A stretch of DNA of 51,109 nucleotides, from contig CANHCV010000011.1 in assembly GCA_947459245.1 (NCBI GenBank), positions 1 to 51,109 on the forward strand, given 5' to 3'. Both the position numbers and the translations under genes were made by a program. The stretch comes from Bacteroidota bacterium (GTDB taxonomy: Bacteria > Bacteroidota > Bacteroidia > UBA7662 > CANHCV01). Each line of letters starts with the position of its first letter. The stretch's first letter is position 1. Under the pieces are notes generated by a model. It was not told the origin of the DNA, searched no databases, and was given only the letters and a program-made list of their open reading frames with translations. Shown piece after piece: positions 16,822 through 26,614 of the stretch.

Positions 16822-16842
16822 CGTTAGTTTTACAAAGTACGC

Positions 16843-17451
16843 ATGAAACACCTCATTTTTCTTCCATTTCTTGCAATTTTTATTGCCTGCGAATCTCCAA
16901 AACAGAAACTGCCTTACTTGGGAAATCCCGAGAAAGTTGTTGGAACAGATACCATTTATCCGAGCATTCCCAATTTTTCATTTCTCAACCAAGAAGGAAA
17001 GACCATTCAAGGAACGGATGTTCAAGGCAAGGTGTACGTGGCCGAGTTTTTCTTCACCTCTTGCCCCAGCATTTGTCCAAAAATGTTGAAGCAGATGAAG
17101 CGGGTTAGCGAAAAATTTGGAGATCGGGAAGATTTTCGAATCCTTTCTTTTTCCATCGATCCCATCCGCGATTCGGTAGCTACCTTGGCCGAATACGGAA
17201 AGCGGGCTAAAATAGATCCGAAGCATTGGTGGATGTTAACCGGAAACGAAGATTCCATTTATCAGTTGGGAGAAAATCATTTCATGAGTCACATGGTGGC
17301 AGATGAAAACGAGCCCGGCGGATACGTGCACAGCGGATTTTTCATTTTGGTGGACCGGCAGGGTCGCAAGCGTGGCGCTTACGATGGAACCGATCCCAAA
17401 GACGTGGATCGATTGATGAAGGAGCTTCCTCTTTTATTGGAAGAGCAATGA
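16843..17451 (+). CDS. SCO-family copper chaperone/thiol protein (lipoprotein)
   Basis: A 202-residue protein with a lipobox around C16 (IFIACESP), so it is likely a periplasm-facing lipoprotein. The thioredoxin-like domain carries the copper/thiol motif CPSICPK (C74 and C78) and the partner histidine H163 in YVHSGFFILVD, all three family ligands being present. SCO proteins deliver copper to, or reduce cysteines of, the CuA site of haem-copper oxidases. Its stop codon overlaps the start of a cytochrome c gene (ATGA), supporting a role in respiratory electron transport. No oxidase genes are in the window. Confidence 0.94.
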   Translation: MKHLIFLPFLAIFIACESPKQKLPYLGNPEKVVGTDTIYPSIPNFSFLNQEGKTIQGTDVQGKVYVAEFFFTSCPSICPKMLKQMKRVSEKFGDREDFRILSFSIDPIRDSVATLAEYGKRAKIDPKHWWMLTGNEDSIYQLGENHFMSHMVADENEPGGYVHSGFFILVDRQGRKRGAYDGTDPKDVDRLMKELPLLLEEQ

Positions 17452-17843
17452 AAAAGCTGTTCTTTTTCCTTCCAGTTGTCCTTTTGGCCTGTACCATGGG
17501 ATCGGAAAAAGAGTTAGCCGTGGCCAACGGATTGCGCATTTATCAGCAGCATTGCATGGCTTGCCACGGTGAAAAAGGAGAAGGGAACGGATTGCTGTAT
17601 CCACCACTTCAAAAAAGCGATTACCTGTTGGCCGACTCTGTGCGTACCCTTCAACACATTGTGCTGGGAATGAGTGGGCCCATTCAAGTGAATGGCGTAG
17701 GTTACAACGGAATCATGCCCTCTGAGCCCACTTTAACGGACGTAGAGTTGGGGTATTTGATGACCTATTTGTACAATTCTTGGGGAAGAGATGGCGGGCA
17801 TTTTACCTCGGAGTGGATCAGCAAGAATAAGCCAATTAAGTGA
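17448..17843 (+). CDS. Lipoprotein c-type cytochrome
   Basis: A 131-residue protein with a lipobox at C15 (VVLLACTMG). The haem c attachment motif is CMACHG (C36, C39, H40), and M90 in NGIMPSEP is the probable second axial ligand. The size fits a single-haem class I cytochrome, anchored to the membrane and carrying electrons in the periplasm. It is translationally coupled to the SCO gene. Its last 8 bp overlap the 3' end of the converging waaA gene. Confidence 0.93.
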   Translation: MKKLFFFLPVVLLACTMGSEKELAVANGLRIYQQHCMACHGEKGEGNGLLYPPLQKSDYLLADSVRTLQHIVLGMSGPIQVNGVGYNGIMPSEPTLTDVELGYLMTYLYNSWGRDGGHFTSEWISKNKPIK

Positions 17844-19098
17844 TGGCCAATATTTTGGAAATTTCCAACAACACCCGTTGCGTTCCTCCGGTGTGGAGTT
17901 GAATGTGCATGGAAGCTTGGTGTCCCATTTTCATCAAGGCATCATCGTGTTCAGCCACATCGATGAGCCATTCCATAAAATCTTCCGCCGAATCGATGCT
18001 GATGGCACCTCCCGCTTCAATGAGTCGTTCGGCTTCGGCAAAACGAGCATGTTTGGGTCCGAAAACGACAGGTTTTCCGTAAACGGCGGCCTCGAGCACG
18101 TTGTGAATGCCGCGGTTGAAGCCGCCGCCTACGTAACTCAGGGTTCCAAAACGATAGGCCTTGGAAAGCATGCCGTACAGATCTAGAATTAAAATCTTCG
18201 TTTTTGCAGCCAATTCGGGGTTATCCCCAATTTCTGTCGCTTTCAAATGCTGCCCTTCAAAAAGGTTGACAATTTGGTCGATCCGTTCGGGATTTACCTC
18301 GTGAGGAACAATCACCATTCCATCCAACAGCTCCAAATCCCACATTTTTTTCAAAATGGCCTCATCGGTTGCATAGGTGCTTCCGGCTACCAAAATTCGT
18401 TTTTTTCCTTGGCGAAAATGATCGAGGATGGGCAAATAAACATTATTTTCTTTGATCAGCATTACCCGATCGTAACGCGTATCGAAGGCAACAAAAACCC
18501 GTTTTATTCCCAAATCTTCCAAGAGAACCATGGAAAAATCGTCTTGAACGCCAATGGTAAAAAAGGTTTCGAGGTATTTTCGGGCAAATGGCCGCAAAAG
18601 GGGTTTGAAAAACCATTGTTGGGGGATGAATTTGGCCGAGAAAAGCAGGGTAGGAATTTTTCGTTTTTTGCATTCGGCCAAGTGGTTGTACCAAAATTCG
18701 TACTTCACAAACAAGGCCATGCAGGGTTGTACCGCTTCCAAAAAGAATCGAGCATTCCAAGGAGTGTCGAGGGGAAGGTACATTGCATCGGCATTTTTGA
18801 TGTATTTGGCTTTTTGTTCGTACCCGGAAGGGGAGAAAAAGGTGATGAGGAAACGGTGGGTAGGAAGCCTTTTTTGCAGTTGCTCTAAAACCGGAAGGCC
18901 TTGTTCAAACTCCCCAACGGAAGCAACGTGCATCCAAACGACCGGGGTTGAATTCTCTCGAAAAAGAGTAGATAAGGAAGTTTTCCAATTTTTTCGGCCT
19001 TCGATCCATTTTTTAGCCTTGGTATTTCCCCCCAGCGCAGAAAGGGAAATCAAGAACCGATAAAGCAGGACGAAAAGGGTATGAAAAAATCCGGTCAT
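17836..19098 (-). CDS. waaA: 3-deoxy-D-manno-octulosonic acid (Kdo) transferase
   Basis: A 420-residue glycosyltransferase that adds Kdo from CMP-Kdo to lipid IVA, making the inner core of lipopolysaccharide on the cytoplasmic face. The N-terminus is a membrane anchor (GFFHTLFVLLYRFLISLSAL). The WaaA family signature includes WMHVASVGEFEQGLPVLEQL with the catalytic glutamate in GEFEQG (about 60-65), then LPLDTPWNARFFL and KYEFWYN. The C-terminal domain has YVGGGFNRGIHNVLEAA and the donor-binding PVVFGPKHARF. The ATG at 19096-19098 shares a base with the upstream TGA; a TTG one codon earlier is less likely. Co-transcribed with an outer-membrane barrel protein. Confidence 0.96.
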   Translation of the reverse strand: MTGFFHTLFVLLYRFLISLSALGGNTKAKKWIEGRKNWKTSLSTLFRENSTPVVWMHVASVGEFEQGLPVLEQLQKRLPTHRFLITFFSPSGYEQKAKYIKNADAMYLPLDTPWNARFFLEAVQPCMALFVKYEFWYNHLAECKKRKIPTLLFSAKFIPQQWFFKPLLRPFARKYLETFFTIGVQDDFSMVLLEDLGIKRVFVAFDTRYDRVMLIKENNVYLPILDHFRQGKKRILVAGSTYATDEAILKKMWDLELLDGMVIVPHEVNPERIDQIVNLFEGQHLKATEIGDNPELAAKTKILILDLYGMLSKAYRFGTLSYVGGGFNRGIHNVLEAAVYGKPVVFGPKHARFAEAERLIEAGGAISIDSAEDFMEWLIDVAEHDDALMKMGHQASMHIQLHTGGTQRVLLEISKILAIT

Positions 19099-19871
19099 CA
19101 ATCAAAGAAATAGTAATCGTTTTCGCTTCTTTTGTACAGGGGTAAACTCCACAACATTTTCACTCCAATCAATTGGTCGAAACGGAGTTGTGGATCGGCC
19201 ATTCCCGTGTCGAAGTTAATGGTTCGTCGGTTTTTGGTGAGGCCAAGCTGGTAATCGAGCCCGATGTAAAAGTTGGTTCTTCGGTTGTTGCCGAGGTATT
19301 GGTAGCCGAACGAAAACTGCCCAGCAGGACCAAAAGTTAATCGGTCGTACCCCTTTTTGTAGTCGCCTTGGATGGAGGGAATATTGGAGTAAGGGGCTTC
19401 AATTCTAATTTTATGTTGAAGAAAACCCAAGCCGAGTTGGGTCGTAAATCCGCTGCTGGGGTTGGGCGACCAAGGGGTTCGAATCCTTCGTCCGAGATGG
19501 AAAAAAGCGTGAATTCCGCGTTGGCTTAAGGAATAATTGGCGAAAATTCCCGATTCTGAGATGAGGTCGCCGGTGGTCGTGGTGAGGCCTCGTAAGATTG
19601 AATCCTCTCGAAGTTGATTGCCGAACATCCATCCCCCTTGTAATCCGATGATCCAGGAGGACGAACGTTGTTGGTGGAACTCGAAACTAACTTGGGTGTT
19701 GGATCCGAAACGTTGGGATAACAAGCCAACAGGAACTTGTTGACCACCTCCAATAGAGAAAATTCGAATATTCAAATTGGAGTCGAGAGGGTTGGTTTGA
19801 GAAAAACTGAAAACTGGAAAAAATCCAATGAAAAGAAAGAAAGAAATCGGTAGTAAATAATTAGTTCTCAT
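19098..19871 (-). CDS. Predicted outer-membrane beta-barrel protein
   Basis: A 257-residue protein with a signal peptide (about 1-24, ending SFSQ) and repeated amphipathic strands (SWIIGLQGGWMFG, GIHAFFHLGRRI, FTTQLGLGFLQHKI, GQFSFGYQYLG), consistent with a 10- to 12-strand barrel. It contains the phrase GLDYQLGLTKNRRTINFDTG near the end, common in uncharacterised Bacteroidota barrels. No ligand or enzymatic motif is visible. Its stop overlaps the waaA start by one base (TGATG), so it is probably expressed with the LPS-core enzyme, but a direct role in LPS is only inference. Confidence 0.78.
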   Translation of the reverse strand: MRTNYLLPISFFLFIGFFPVFSFSQTNPLDSNLNIRIFSIGGGQQVPVGLLSQRFGSNTQVSFEFHQQRSSSWIIGLQGGWMFGNQLREDSILRGLTTTTGDLISESGIFANYSLSQRGIHAFFHLGRRIRTPWSPNPSSGFTTQLGLGFLQHKIRIEAPYSNIPSIQGDYKKGYDRLTFGPAGQFSFGYQYLGNNRRTNFYIGLDYQLGLTKNRRTINFDTGMADPQLRFDQLIGVKMLWSLPLYKRSENDYYFFD

Positions 19872-19973
19872 TGGCGTAAAGGTACATGTGCTGTTTTAAA
19901 AATGAAAGTTTAAAAATTCACATTTCTATTCAAAACATTTCAAATGGAAGGGTTAATGACTGAAAAATAAGTT

Positions 19974-19981
19974 TATCTTTG
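19974..19981 (+). promoter_or_regulatory. Putative -7 promoter element of the polysaccharide operon
   Basis: TATCTTTG matches TAnnTTTG and ends 30 bp before the ugd start. The following seven genes are joined by overlaps, so this may drive the whole operon to 28932. Confidence 0.55.
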
Positions 19982-20011
19982 CAAGAAGTTACATTTGAAA
20001 ACTAGAGGTTT

Positions 20012-21325
20012 ATGAAAATAGGTGTAGTTGGAACAGGATACGTAGGTTTAGTTACCGGTACTTGCTTCGCAGAAACGGGAAATCAGGTTATTTGTGTTGA
20101 TATCAATGAGGAAAAAGTGGCTTCCATGCGGAATGGCCAAATTCCCATTTATGAACCAGGACTCGAAGCGCTGTTTCTTAGAAACATTAAAGAAGGAAGA
20201 TTGAGTTTCACTACTTCTTTGAAAGAGGTGTTGGACCACGCTGAAATCATTTTTCTCGCACTTCCCACTCCTCCGATGGAAGACGGTTCGGCCGATTTAA
20301 GTTACATCTTAGGCGTTGCCGATCAAATTGGCCATTTGATGACCGATTACAAGGTTATTATCGATAAAAGTACCGTTCCGGTTGGAACGGCAGACAAGGT
20401 ACACGCTGCAATTTCCAAGCATGCAACGGTTGCTTTCGACGTGGTTTCTAATCCGGAATTTCTTCGTGAAGGGGTTGCCGTGGAAGATTTCATGAAACCA
20501 GATCGCGTTGTTATTGGTGTTTCAGGAGAGCGCGCAAAAAAGTTGATGGAGCAATTGTACGCCCCGTTTGTGCGCCAAGGAAATCCACTGATTTTCATGG
20601 ACGAGCGTTCTGCAGAAATGACTAAATATGCGGCTAACGCGTTTTTGGCAACCAAAATTACCTTCATGAACGAAGTTGCCAACCTTTGTGAGAAGGTTGG
20701 AGCGGATGTTGACAAGGTTCGCATTGGCATTGGTACCGATACCCGTATTGGAAACCGTTTCTTGTTCCCAGGCGTAGGATACGGGGGCAGCTGTTTCCCG
20801 AAAGACGTTCAAGCGTTAGCCAAAACAGCCAAAGAAAACGACTATTCTTTCCAAGTTCTTGACTCGGTTATGGAAGTAAACGAGCGTCAGAAAACCATTT
20901 TGGTTGACAAAATCATTGGTAAATACGGCAACGATCTTCATGGAAAGCATTTTGCATTGTGGGGGTTGGCATTTAAGCCCAACACGGATGATATTCGTGA
21001 AGCGCCTGCCTTGTACATCATCGAAAAATTATTGAGTTTGGGCGCTACCATCAGCGCTTTCGATCCGGAAGCCATGGGAAATGTAAAGCGTTACCATTCC
21101 TTTCCAATTCAATACGGTAATACTCCCATGGAGGTTTTGAAAGATGCCGATGCATTGATCATTGTTACCGAATGGAACGAGTTCCGAACTCCCAACTTTG
21201 AAGAAATAAAGTCCGAATTGAAGTCGCCCGTTATTTTTGATGGAAGAAACCTTTTCCCCGTTTCGGAAATGGAGGGCAAAGGGTTTTATTACAACAGCAT
21301 CGGACGTAAAACGGTTCTTGGATGA
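20012..21325 (+). CDS. ugd: UDP-glucose 6-dehydrogenase
   Basis: A 437-residue cytoplasmic enzyme that oxidises UDP-glucose twice with NAD to UDP-glucuronate. The N-terminal Rossmann motif is [10 protein letters not shown] (about 4-13). The catalytic cysteine is C261 in [10 protein letters not shown], and the central domain has the conserved [17 protein letters not shown] helix. The C-terminal domain contains [17 protein letters not shown]. All family residues are present and the length is normal. It opens the polysaccharide operon; the next gene product uses its UDP-glucuronate directly, and the start of that gene overlaps its stop (ATGA). Confidence 0.96.
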   Translation: MKIGVVGTGYVGLVTGTCFAETGNQVICVDINEEKVASMRNGQIPIYEPGLEALFLRNIKEGRLSFTTSLKEVLDHAEIIFLALPTPPMEDGSADLSYILGVADQIGHLMTDYKVIIDKSTVPVGTADKVHAAISKHATVAFDVVSNPEFLREGVAVEDFMKPDRVVIGVSGERAKKLMEQLYAPFVRQGNPLIFMDERSAEMTKYAANAFLATKITFMNEVANLCEKVGADVDKVRIGIGTDTRIGNRFLFPGVGYGGSCFPKDVQALAKTAKENDYSFQVLDSVMEVNERQKTILVDKIIGKYGNDLHGKHFALWGLAFKPNTDDIREAPALYIIEKLLSLGATISAFDPEAMGNVKRYHSFPIQYGNTPMEVLKDADALIIVTEWNEFRTPNFEEIKSELKSPVIFDGRNLFPVSEMEGKGFYYNSIGRKTVLG

Positions 21326-22266
21326 AAAGAGTCCTCATTACCGGTGCCGCAGGTTTTCTTGGCTCTCATTTGTGTGATCGTTTCATCGCCGATGGCTTTG
21401 ATGTTATCGGAATGGATAACCTGTTAACGGGAAATCTTCAAAATATTGAGCATTTATTTCAGCATGAGCGATTTACCTTTTATCATCATGATGTAAGCAA
21501 ATTCGTTTTTGTTCCAGGAAACCTGGATTATATTCTACACTTTGCATCTCCAGCAAGTCCGATTGATTACCTTCAAATGCCTATTCAAACCCTGAAAGTG
21601 GGTTCATTGGGCACCCACAATCTTCTAGGTTTGGCCTTGGCTAAAAATGCTCGAATTCTTGTGGCAAGTACCTCCGAAGTTTATGGTGATCCATTGGTTC
21701 ATCCTCAAAAGGAAGAATATTGGGGAAATGTGAATCCCGTTGGCCCTCGCGGGGTGTACGATGAAGCCAAGCGATTCCAAGAATCCATCACCATGGCTTA
21801 CCATACGTACCACAAATTGGAAACACGCATTGTTCGAATTTTCAATACCTACGGTCCGAGAATGCGACTGAACGACGGTAGGGTTCTTCCTGCGTTTATT
21901 AGCCAAGCGATTCGAAAAGAACCCCTTTCGGTTTTTGGCGATGGAACACAAACGCGTTCATTCTGCTATGTAGATGATTTGGTGGAAGGCATTGTACGCT
22001 TGCTGCATTCCGACTATTCCGGTCCGGTGAATATTGGAAATCCGGAAGAGATTACCATCAACCAATTCGCGGAAGAAATTCTAAAAATTACCCATTCCGA
22101 TTCTCCCATTAAATTCCATCCATTGCCGGTGGATGACCCAAAGCAGAGAAAACCGGACATTAGTTTAGCCCAATCCCTTTTCCACTGGGAACCGAAAGTG
22201 AACCGCGAAGAAGGATTGAGAAGAACACTTCAGTATTTTAGTCAACAAATTCAAGATCATTCATGA
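21322..22266 (+). CDS. UDP-glucuronate decarboxylase (UDP-xylose synthase)
   Basis: A 314-residue short-chain dehydrogenase/reductase that decarboxylates UDP-glucuronate to UDP-xylose. The Rossmann motif is GAAGFLGSH (about 8-16). The catalytic Tyr and Lys are in GVYDEAKRF, the form characteristic of UXS enzymes, and [13 protein letters not shown] supplies the Ser/Thr with family-specific flanks. [14 protein letters not shown]-like sequence (here [13 protein letters not shown]) follows. It is flanked by ugd and rfbB through ATGA overlaps, giving a UDP-Glc to UDP-GlcA to UDP-Xyl route. No ArnA-type formyltransferase domain is present. Confidence 0.93.
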   Translation: MKRVLITGAAGFLGSHLCDRFIADGFDVIGMDNLLTGNLQNIEHLFQHERFTFYHHDVSKFVFVPGNLDYILHFASPASPIDYLQMPIQTLKVGSLGTHNLLGLALAKNARILVASTSEVYGDPLVHPQKEEYWGNVNPVGPRGVYDEAKRFQESITMAYHTYHKLETRIVRIFNTYGPRMRLNDGRVLPAFISQAIRKEPLSVFGDGTQTRSFCYVDDLVEGIVRLLHSDYSGPVNIGNPEEITINQFAEEILKITHSDSPIKFHPLPVDDPKQRKPDISLAQSLFHWEPKVNREEGLRRTLQYFSQQIQDHS

Positions 22267-23264
22267 CAAATTCATTCAGTAAAAGAATTCTCGTTACTGG
22301 TGGTTCTGGATTTATTGGAACACACGTGGTTGAAGAATTGGTGAAAAACCATGCTGATTACCTTGTTGTGAATTACGATTTGCTGACGTATGCTGGGCAC
22401 GAAGAAAACAACGAGCAATGGGCTAACTGGCCCAATTATCAATTTGTTCAAGCAGATATTCGGGATGTTGAAGCGCTTCAACAAACCTTTTCAAAATTTC
22501 AAATTACCCACGTTATTCATTTGGCCGCTGAAAGCCACGTGGATCGTTCCATCGAAAATCCGTTGGATTTTGTGACGACCAATGTTATCGGAACCGTGAA
22601 TCTCCTGAATGTTTCAAAACAAGCTTGGGGAGAGAATGCCTCAAGAGCTGAGCATTTGTTTTACCACGTTAGTACCGATGAAGTGTATGGGGCTTTGGGT
22701 GCTGATGGCTTTTTTACAGAAGAAACCCCTTACGATCCTCGTTCTCCCTACAGTGCTTCCAAAGCATCCAGCGACCACTTTGTTCGGGCATATCACCATA
22801 CGTACGGACTTCCCATTGTTATTTCCAACTGTTCAAACAATTACGGTCCAAAGCAGCATCCGGAAAAATTAATCCCGGTAACCATCCAAAAGATCATTCA
22901 AAATGCTCCCATTCCTGTTTACGGAAAAGGTGAAAACATTCGCGATTGGTTGTGGGTAAAAGATCATGCTAAAGCCATTGTTACGCTGTTCCATCAAGCC
23001 GATTCAGGGGAAACCTTCAATATCGGAGGAAACAATGAATGGAAAAATCTACAACTCGTTGAGCTTTTGTGCGAATTGATGGACGAAAAATTAAATCGAA
23101 CAGTGGGGGAATCAAAAAAGTTGATTTCCTTCGTTACCGACCGAAAAGGTCATGATTTTCGCTACGCCATTGATGCTTCAAAATTAGCTGAAAAAGTACA
23201 CTTCGTTCCAACAGGCGACTTTAAAAAAATGCTGTCTGAAACCATAGAATTCTATTTGCCATGA
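22263..23264 (+). CDS. rfbB: dTDP-glucose 4,6-dehydratase
   Basis: A 333-residue SDR enzyme that converts dTDP-glucose to dTDP-4-keto-6-deoxyglucose. Marks: [11 protein letters not shown] (about 11-21); [11 protein letters not shown] (about 83-93); the active-site [10 protein letters not shown] with Asp-Glu that distinguishes dehydratases from epimerases; and [11 protein letters not shown] with catalytic Tyr and Lys. The C-terminal IDASKLAEK segment is also typical. The usual partners rfbA, rfbC and rfbD are not in this operon, so either they lie elsewhere or the 4-keto sugar goes to another product. ATGA overlaps join it to both neighbours. Confidence 0.95.
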   Translation: MTNSFSKRILVTGGSGFIGTHVVEELVKNHADYLVVNYDLLTYAGHEENNEQWANWPNYQFVQADIRDVEALQQTFSKFQITHVIHLAAESHVDRSIENPLDFVTTNVIGTVNLLNVSKQAWGENASRAEHLFYHVSTDEVYGALGADGFFTEETPYDPRSPYSASKASSDHFVRAYHHTYGLPIVISNCSNNYGPKQHPEKLIPVTIQKIIQNAPIPVYGKGENIRDWLWVKDHAKAIVTLFHQADSGETFNIGGNNEWKNLQLVELLCELMDEKLNRTVGESKKLISFVTDRKGHDFRYAIDASKLAEKVHFVPTGDFKKMLSETIEFYLP

Positions 23265-24094
23265 TAAAAAAACAAATTTTTCAGGCGCTTTTGCTCTTTA
23301 TTGTTTTGGGCCTTTCATCTTGTTTACCCAATTCCAGGTACAATTATTTGATTGAGCCTTCAAAAGCCAAAAAACAAAACACCCACCTTGCCAAGGCCGA
23401 CACTTCGGTTTATCAATTTCAAATTCCTGCTTTAAGTGAGTATCGAATTAAATCGGGCGACTGGTTGATCATCAATATCAAATCAGATCAGTATTCTTTG
23501 AATATTGATAAAGAATTTTCAACGGGTGGTGGGAATCGCCAAATGGCCGGTAATCAGCTGCAGGGAACCGGGGCTTATTTCTTCTCTTATTTGGTTGATT
23601 CTTTAGGATTTGTTTCACTTCCTTTGGTTGGCAAGGTCAATATAAAAGGCAATACGCTCAATATGGCAGAGCAAAACATCGAAAAAGAAGTTCGTAAATT
23701 TTATAAAACGTCCGACATTTTCGTTCAGGTAAAGAATGCTCAATTGTACTTTTCAATCATCGGCGAGGTAACGGGTCAAGGATATTATCAAATGCAAGCC
23801 AATTCGCTTTCTCTTTTGGAAGCGATTGCAACGGCAGGTGGCCTTACGCCGGTTGCCAACCGCTCTTATGTAAGATTAATTCGAATGTACGATGGGCAAC
23901 CGCAAATGTATTCGATCAACATCAACGATTTGAGGTCTTTAAGTCGCCCCGAATTCTACATTCAGCCCAAAGACATCATCATTGTTGATGCATTGCCGAT
24001 CCGTCAGGTTGGTTTATTAAATCCTACTTTGAAAGAAGGCGCATCGTTGTTGTTTTACCTTACTTCCTTTTTAACCTTCTTCAAACTTATCTAA
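23261..24094 (+). CDS. Polysaccharide export lipoprotein (Wza-like)
   Basis: A 277-residue protein with a lipobox at GLSSCLPN (C21). A polysaccharide-export (Poly_export) domain follows: YRIKSGDWLIINIKS (about 61-75), then VDSLGFVSLPLVGKVNIKG (about 109-127). A SLBB domain contains FSIIGEVTGQGYYQM and LLEAIATAGGLTPVANRSYVRLIR. A C-terminal hydrophobic stretch (LLFYLTSFLTFFKL) is consistent with outer-membrane insertion. In the Wza family the protein forms the outer-membrane channel for capsule or EPS. It is directly followed, with no gap, by the Wzc-like autokinase, its usual partner. Confidence 0.93.
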   Translation: MIKKQIFQALLLFIVLGLSSCLPNSRYNYLIEPSKAKKQNTHLAKADTSVYQFQIPALSEYRIKSGDWLIINIKSDQYSLNIDKEFSTGGGNRQMAGNQLQGTGAYFFSYLVDSLGFVSLPLVGKVNIKGNTLNMAEQNIEKEVRKFYKTSDIFVQVKNAQLYFSIIGEVTGQGYYQMQANSLSLLEAIATAGGLTPVANRSYVRLIRMYDGQPQMYSININDLRSLSRPEFYIQPKDIIIVDALPIRQVGLLNPTLKEGASLLFYLTSFLTFFKLI

Positions 24095-26614
24095 ATGCAG
24101 CAAGATCCAAAAAGTTCATTCGAGGAAAAAGAAGAAAATTCGTTAGACTTTAAGCTATTGCTCAATAAGTTGGTTGGCATTTGGCCGATCATTCTTTTGA
24201 GCTTATTGTTTTCGTTGTTGGTTGGTTTTGTCATCAATCGCTATTCAATTCCCAATTTTTCCATTCGTGGAACGGTTATCATTTCTGATCGTCAGGAAAA
24301 TCAACAAGGTGTTGTTCTGTTGAACCTGAATGGCATGCTTAATTCTGGCGAAGCCATCGAAAACGTTCTCAGTGTTCTTAAATCAAGAAAGGTCACCGAA
24401 AGCACCGTTGAGAAGATAGATTTTGGGATCAAGTATTACACCGTTGGGAAGATCCAGAAGTTTGTGGAAATCTATAAAAACAATCCCGTTAAGGTGGTTT
24501 TTGATTCTACCCATTTGCAAGAATTGAATGGTTCTTTTAAAATAAAGATGGTTGACCAGAGTTCCTATATTTTGGAAAAGGTAACCAATGGGAAATTGTT
24601 TTATCCGGCAACCCAAACCGAAGAAATCAACCGAAAAGTTAAACAAACTGCCTTCAAAGGAAAGAAGTTTAAATTTGGCGAAATCGTTGAAACACCAACC
24701 TTCAAATTCATTGTTCACCGTTCCATTTCATCCGAAGAAACTCCTGAAAATGAAGTTTATTTCATGTCGTTCAGTCGCCAACAATTGGTTACCCAATATT
24801 TGGGCAAGGTTTCTTTTAACAGACCCAACCGAAATGCCAATATTATTGAGGCATCCATGGTGTCGCCCATTCCCGATAAGGATATCATCTTCTTAGAAAC
24901 CCTCTTGCTTACCTTCCAAGATATGAAGTTGAATGAGCAACGCGAAAGCGCCATCAACACCATTCGATTTATCGATGAACAACTTGAAATCATTTCCGAT
25001 TCACTGGGGAAAGTAGAAGGAGGAATGGAGAACTTCCAATCTCAAAACATCTTTTCCGCAACGGCCAATGGCGAGTCGTACATCATGCAGAAATTGGCTG
25101 GGCTCAATGAACAAAAGAGCAAGGAAGTGCTCAAAATGCGTTATCTGGATTATCTGAAAAGCTACCTTCGCAACAAAAAAGAATACACCGATATGGTGTC
25201 GCCTTCCTCGGTGGGAATTGAAGATCCAGTTGTTCTTGAGTTATTGTCTAAAATCATCACAAGTTCCGCAGAATTTCAATTGGTGAAGGAAAGCTTTTCC
25301 CCAAAAACAGCCATTTACCAAGAGAAGTATCAAGTCATCTTGAATTTCAGAAATAGTTTGTTGGATGCTGTGAACGACTATTATTCCAAGTTGAACTTCA
25401 ACATTTCCGACTTAACAAGAGAGATTGGAATTTTAGATCAACAAGTTCGATCCATCCCCAATCAAAACCGCAAACTATCCGATCTTGCCCGTCGATTTGG
25501 GGTGCAAGAAAACATGTACAAATTCTTGTTGGAAAAAAGGATTGAGTACGGAATTACCAAGTTTTCGGCCATTTCTCCTTTCCAAATTTTGGATGCACCT
25601 AAAATTGGCGAAGTTATTTCTCCTAAAAAAGCGTTCAACTACTCCATTTGCTTGATCATCGGGCTATTGTTACCCATTTTATTGCTCATCATCCTCGATT
25701 TTCTGAACAATAAAATCAACAGTGTTGACGAGCTCAATCGGGCAACCTTGATGAAAAACATCGGGGTTATTTCTCACAACAATAAAAATCACCCCCTCGT
25801 TGTTCAGAATTTCCCAAAATCAATGATTTCTGAAACTTTCCGATCCCTTCGTACCAACATCAATTATTTCGTGGGGAAAGAAAGATTCAAAATTCTGATC
25901 ACCTCAAGTATCTCCGGAGAAGGGAAAACGTTCTGTGCAATTAATATTGCCGCCGTTTATGCAATCGCAGGGAAAAAAGTGGTTTTGTTGGGTTTTGATT
26001 TAAGGAAACCAAGGATCAACAACGACTTTGAAATGATTAACGATATTGGTCTGACCAATTATTTAATCAAAGATATTCCCTTGGAAAAGGTCATTAAGAA
26101 AACAGAAATCAATAATCTTGATGTTATTCTTTCCGGCCCTGTTCCACCCAATCCTTCCGAATTGATCATCTCAACCAAAGTGAATGTGATGATGGAAGCG
26201 CTTGAAAAAGAATACGACATCATTGTTATTGATACTCCTCCTGCCGGATTGATCACGGATGCCTTGGATCTCACCAAGTTCGCTGATATCAATTTGTATT
26301 TGGTTCGGCAAACGGTTACAGAAAAGCAGAATTTGATGTTTATCAATAGCCAGATTGAAAAAGGGAATGTCGATAAGATTTTCACCATTTTCAATGACTT
26401 TGATATGCGTAGAACCAATAGTTACGGTTACGGCTACGGTTACGGTTACGGCTACGGATATGGCTACGGTTATGGCTATGGTTATGGCTACGGTTATGGC
26501 TACGGTTATGGCGGTTACGGCTACGGTTACTACGAGGAGGACTACCAAAAGCCAAAATCACTGAAAGAAAAGTTTCTCGGGTTATTTAATATAAAGAATG
26601 GAAACGATGAATAA
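24095..26614 (+). CDS. Polysaccharide co-polymerase / tyrosine autokinase (Wzc-like)
   Basis: An 839-residue inner-membrane protein. A first membrane segment (about 28-50) and a second (about 517-538) bracket a periplasmic co-polymerase region with coiled-coil stretches (about 280-470). The cytoplasmic BY-kinase domain has Walker A SGEGKT (about 605-612), Walker A' FDLRKPR and Walker B IIVIDTPP. The C-terminal tail starting at residue 777 carries 15 consecutive Tyr-Gly units, a break, then YGYGYYEEDY: 20 tyrosines as the probable autophosphorylation cluster. In the family, cycles of tail phosphorylation control chain length and export through the Wza channel. The start codon immediately follows the Wza-like stop. 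Confidence 0.94.
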   Translation: MQQDPKSSFEEKEENSLDFKLLLNKLVGIWPIILLSLLFSLLVGFVINRYSIPNFSIRGTVIISDRQENQQGVVLLNLNGMLNSGEAIENVLSVLKSRKVTESTVEKIDFGIKYYTVGKIQKFVEIYKNNPVKVVFDSTHLQELNGSFKIKMVDQSSYILEKVTNGKLFYPATQTEEINRKVKQTAFKGKKFKFGEIVETPTFKFIVHRSISSEETPENEVYFMSFSRQQLVTQYLGKVSFNRPNRNANIIEASMVSPIPDKDIIFLETLLLTFQDMKLNEQRESAINTIRFIDEQLEIISDSLGKVEGGMENFQSQNIFSATANGESYIMQKLAGLNEQKSKEVLKMRYLDYLKSYLRNKKEYTDMVSPSSVGIEDPVVLELLSKIITSSAEFQLVKESFSPKTAIYQEKYQVILNFRNSLLDAVNDYYSKLNFNISDLTREIGILDQQVRSIPNQNRKLSDLARRFGVQENMYKFLLEKRIEYGITKFSAISPFQILDAPKIGEVISPKKAFNYSICLIIGLLLPILLLIILDFLNNKINSVDELNRATLMKNIGVISHNNKNHPLVVQNFPKSMISETFRSLRTNINYFVGKERFKILITSSISGEGKTFCAINIAAVYAIAGKKVVLLGFDLRKPRINNDFEMINDIGLTNYLIKDIPLEKVIKKTEINNLDVILSGPVPPNPSELIISTKVNVMMEALEKEYDIIVIDTPPAGLITDALDLTKFADINLYLVRQTVTEKQNLMFINSQIEKGNVDKIFTIFNDFDMRRTNSYGYGYGYGYGYGYGYGYGYGYGYGYGYGYGGYGYGYYEEDYQKPKSLKEKFLGLFNIKNGNDE
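26423..26533 (+). repeat. In-frame Tyr-Gly coding microsatellite
   Basis: Fifteen TAY-GGN hexamers run from 26423 to 26512, then one GGT and a further TAC-GGC-TAC-GGT-TAC-TAC. Many pairs form a 12-bp unit (TAC GGT TAT GGC). The array lies in the autokinase tail and changes in unit number would keep the frame. Confidence 0.95.

Noticed and set aside
19099-19101. TTG start for waaA one codon before the ATG
   Set aside because: The ATG at 19096-19098 couples directly to the upstream TGA; the TTG adds one residue only and is not needed.
26423-26533. Possible CRISPR or intergenic tandem repeat
   Set aside because: The units are contiguous six-base codon pairs with no spacers and lie inside a coding frame.
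26171-26548. Minus-strand ORF of Val/Thr/Ile/Ala repeats opposite the Tyr-Gly array
   Set aside because: It is the antisense reading of the autokinase microsatellite; there is no start context and the plus frame encodes intact kinase motifs.
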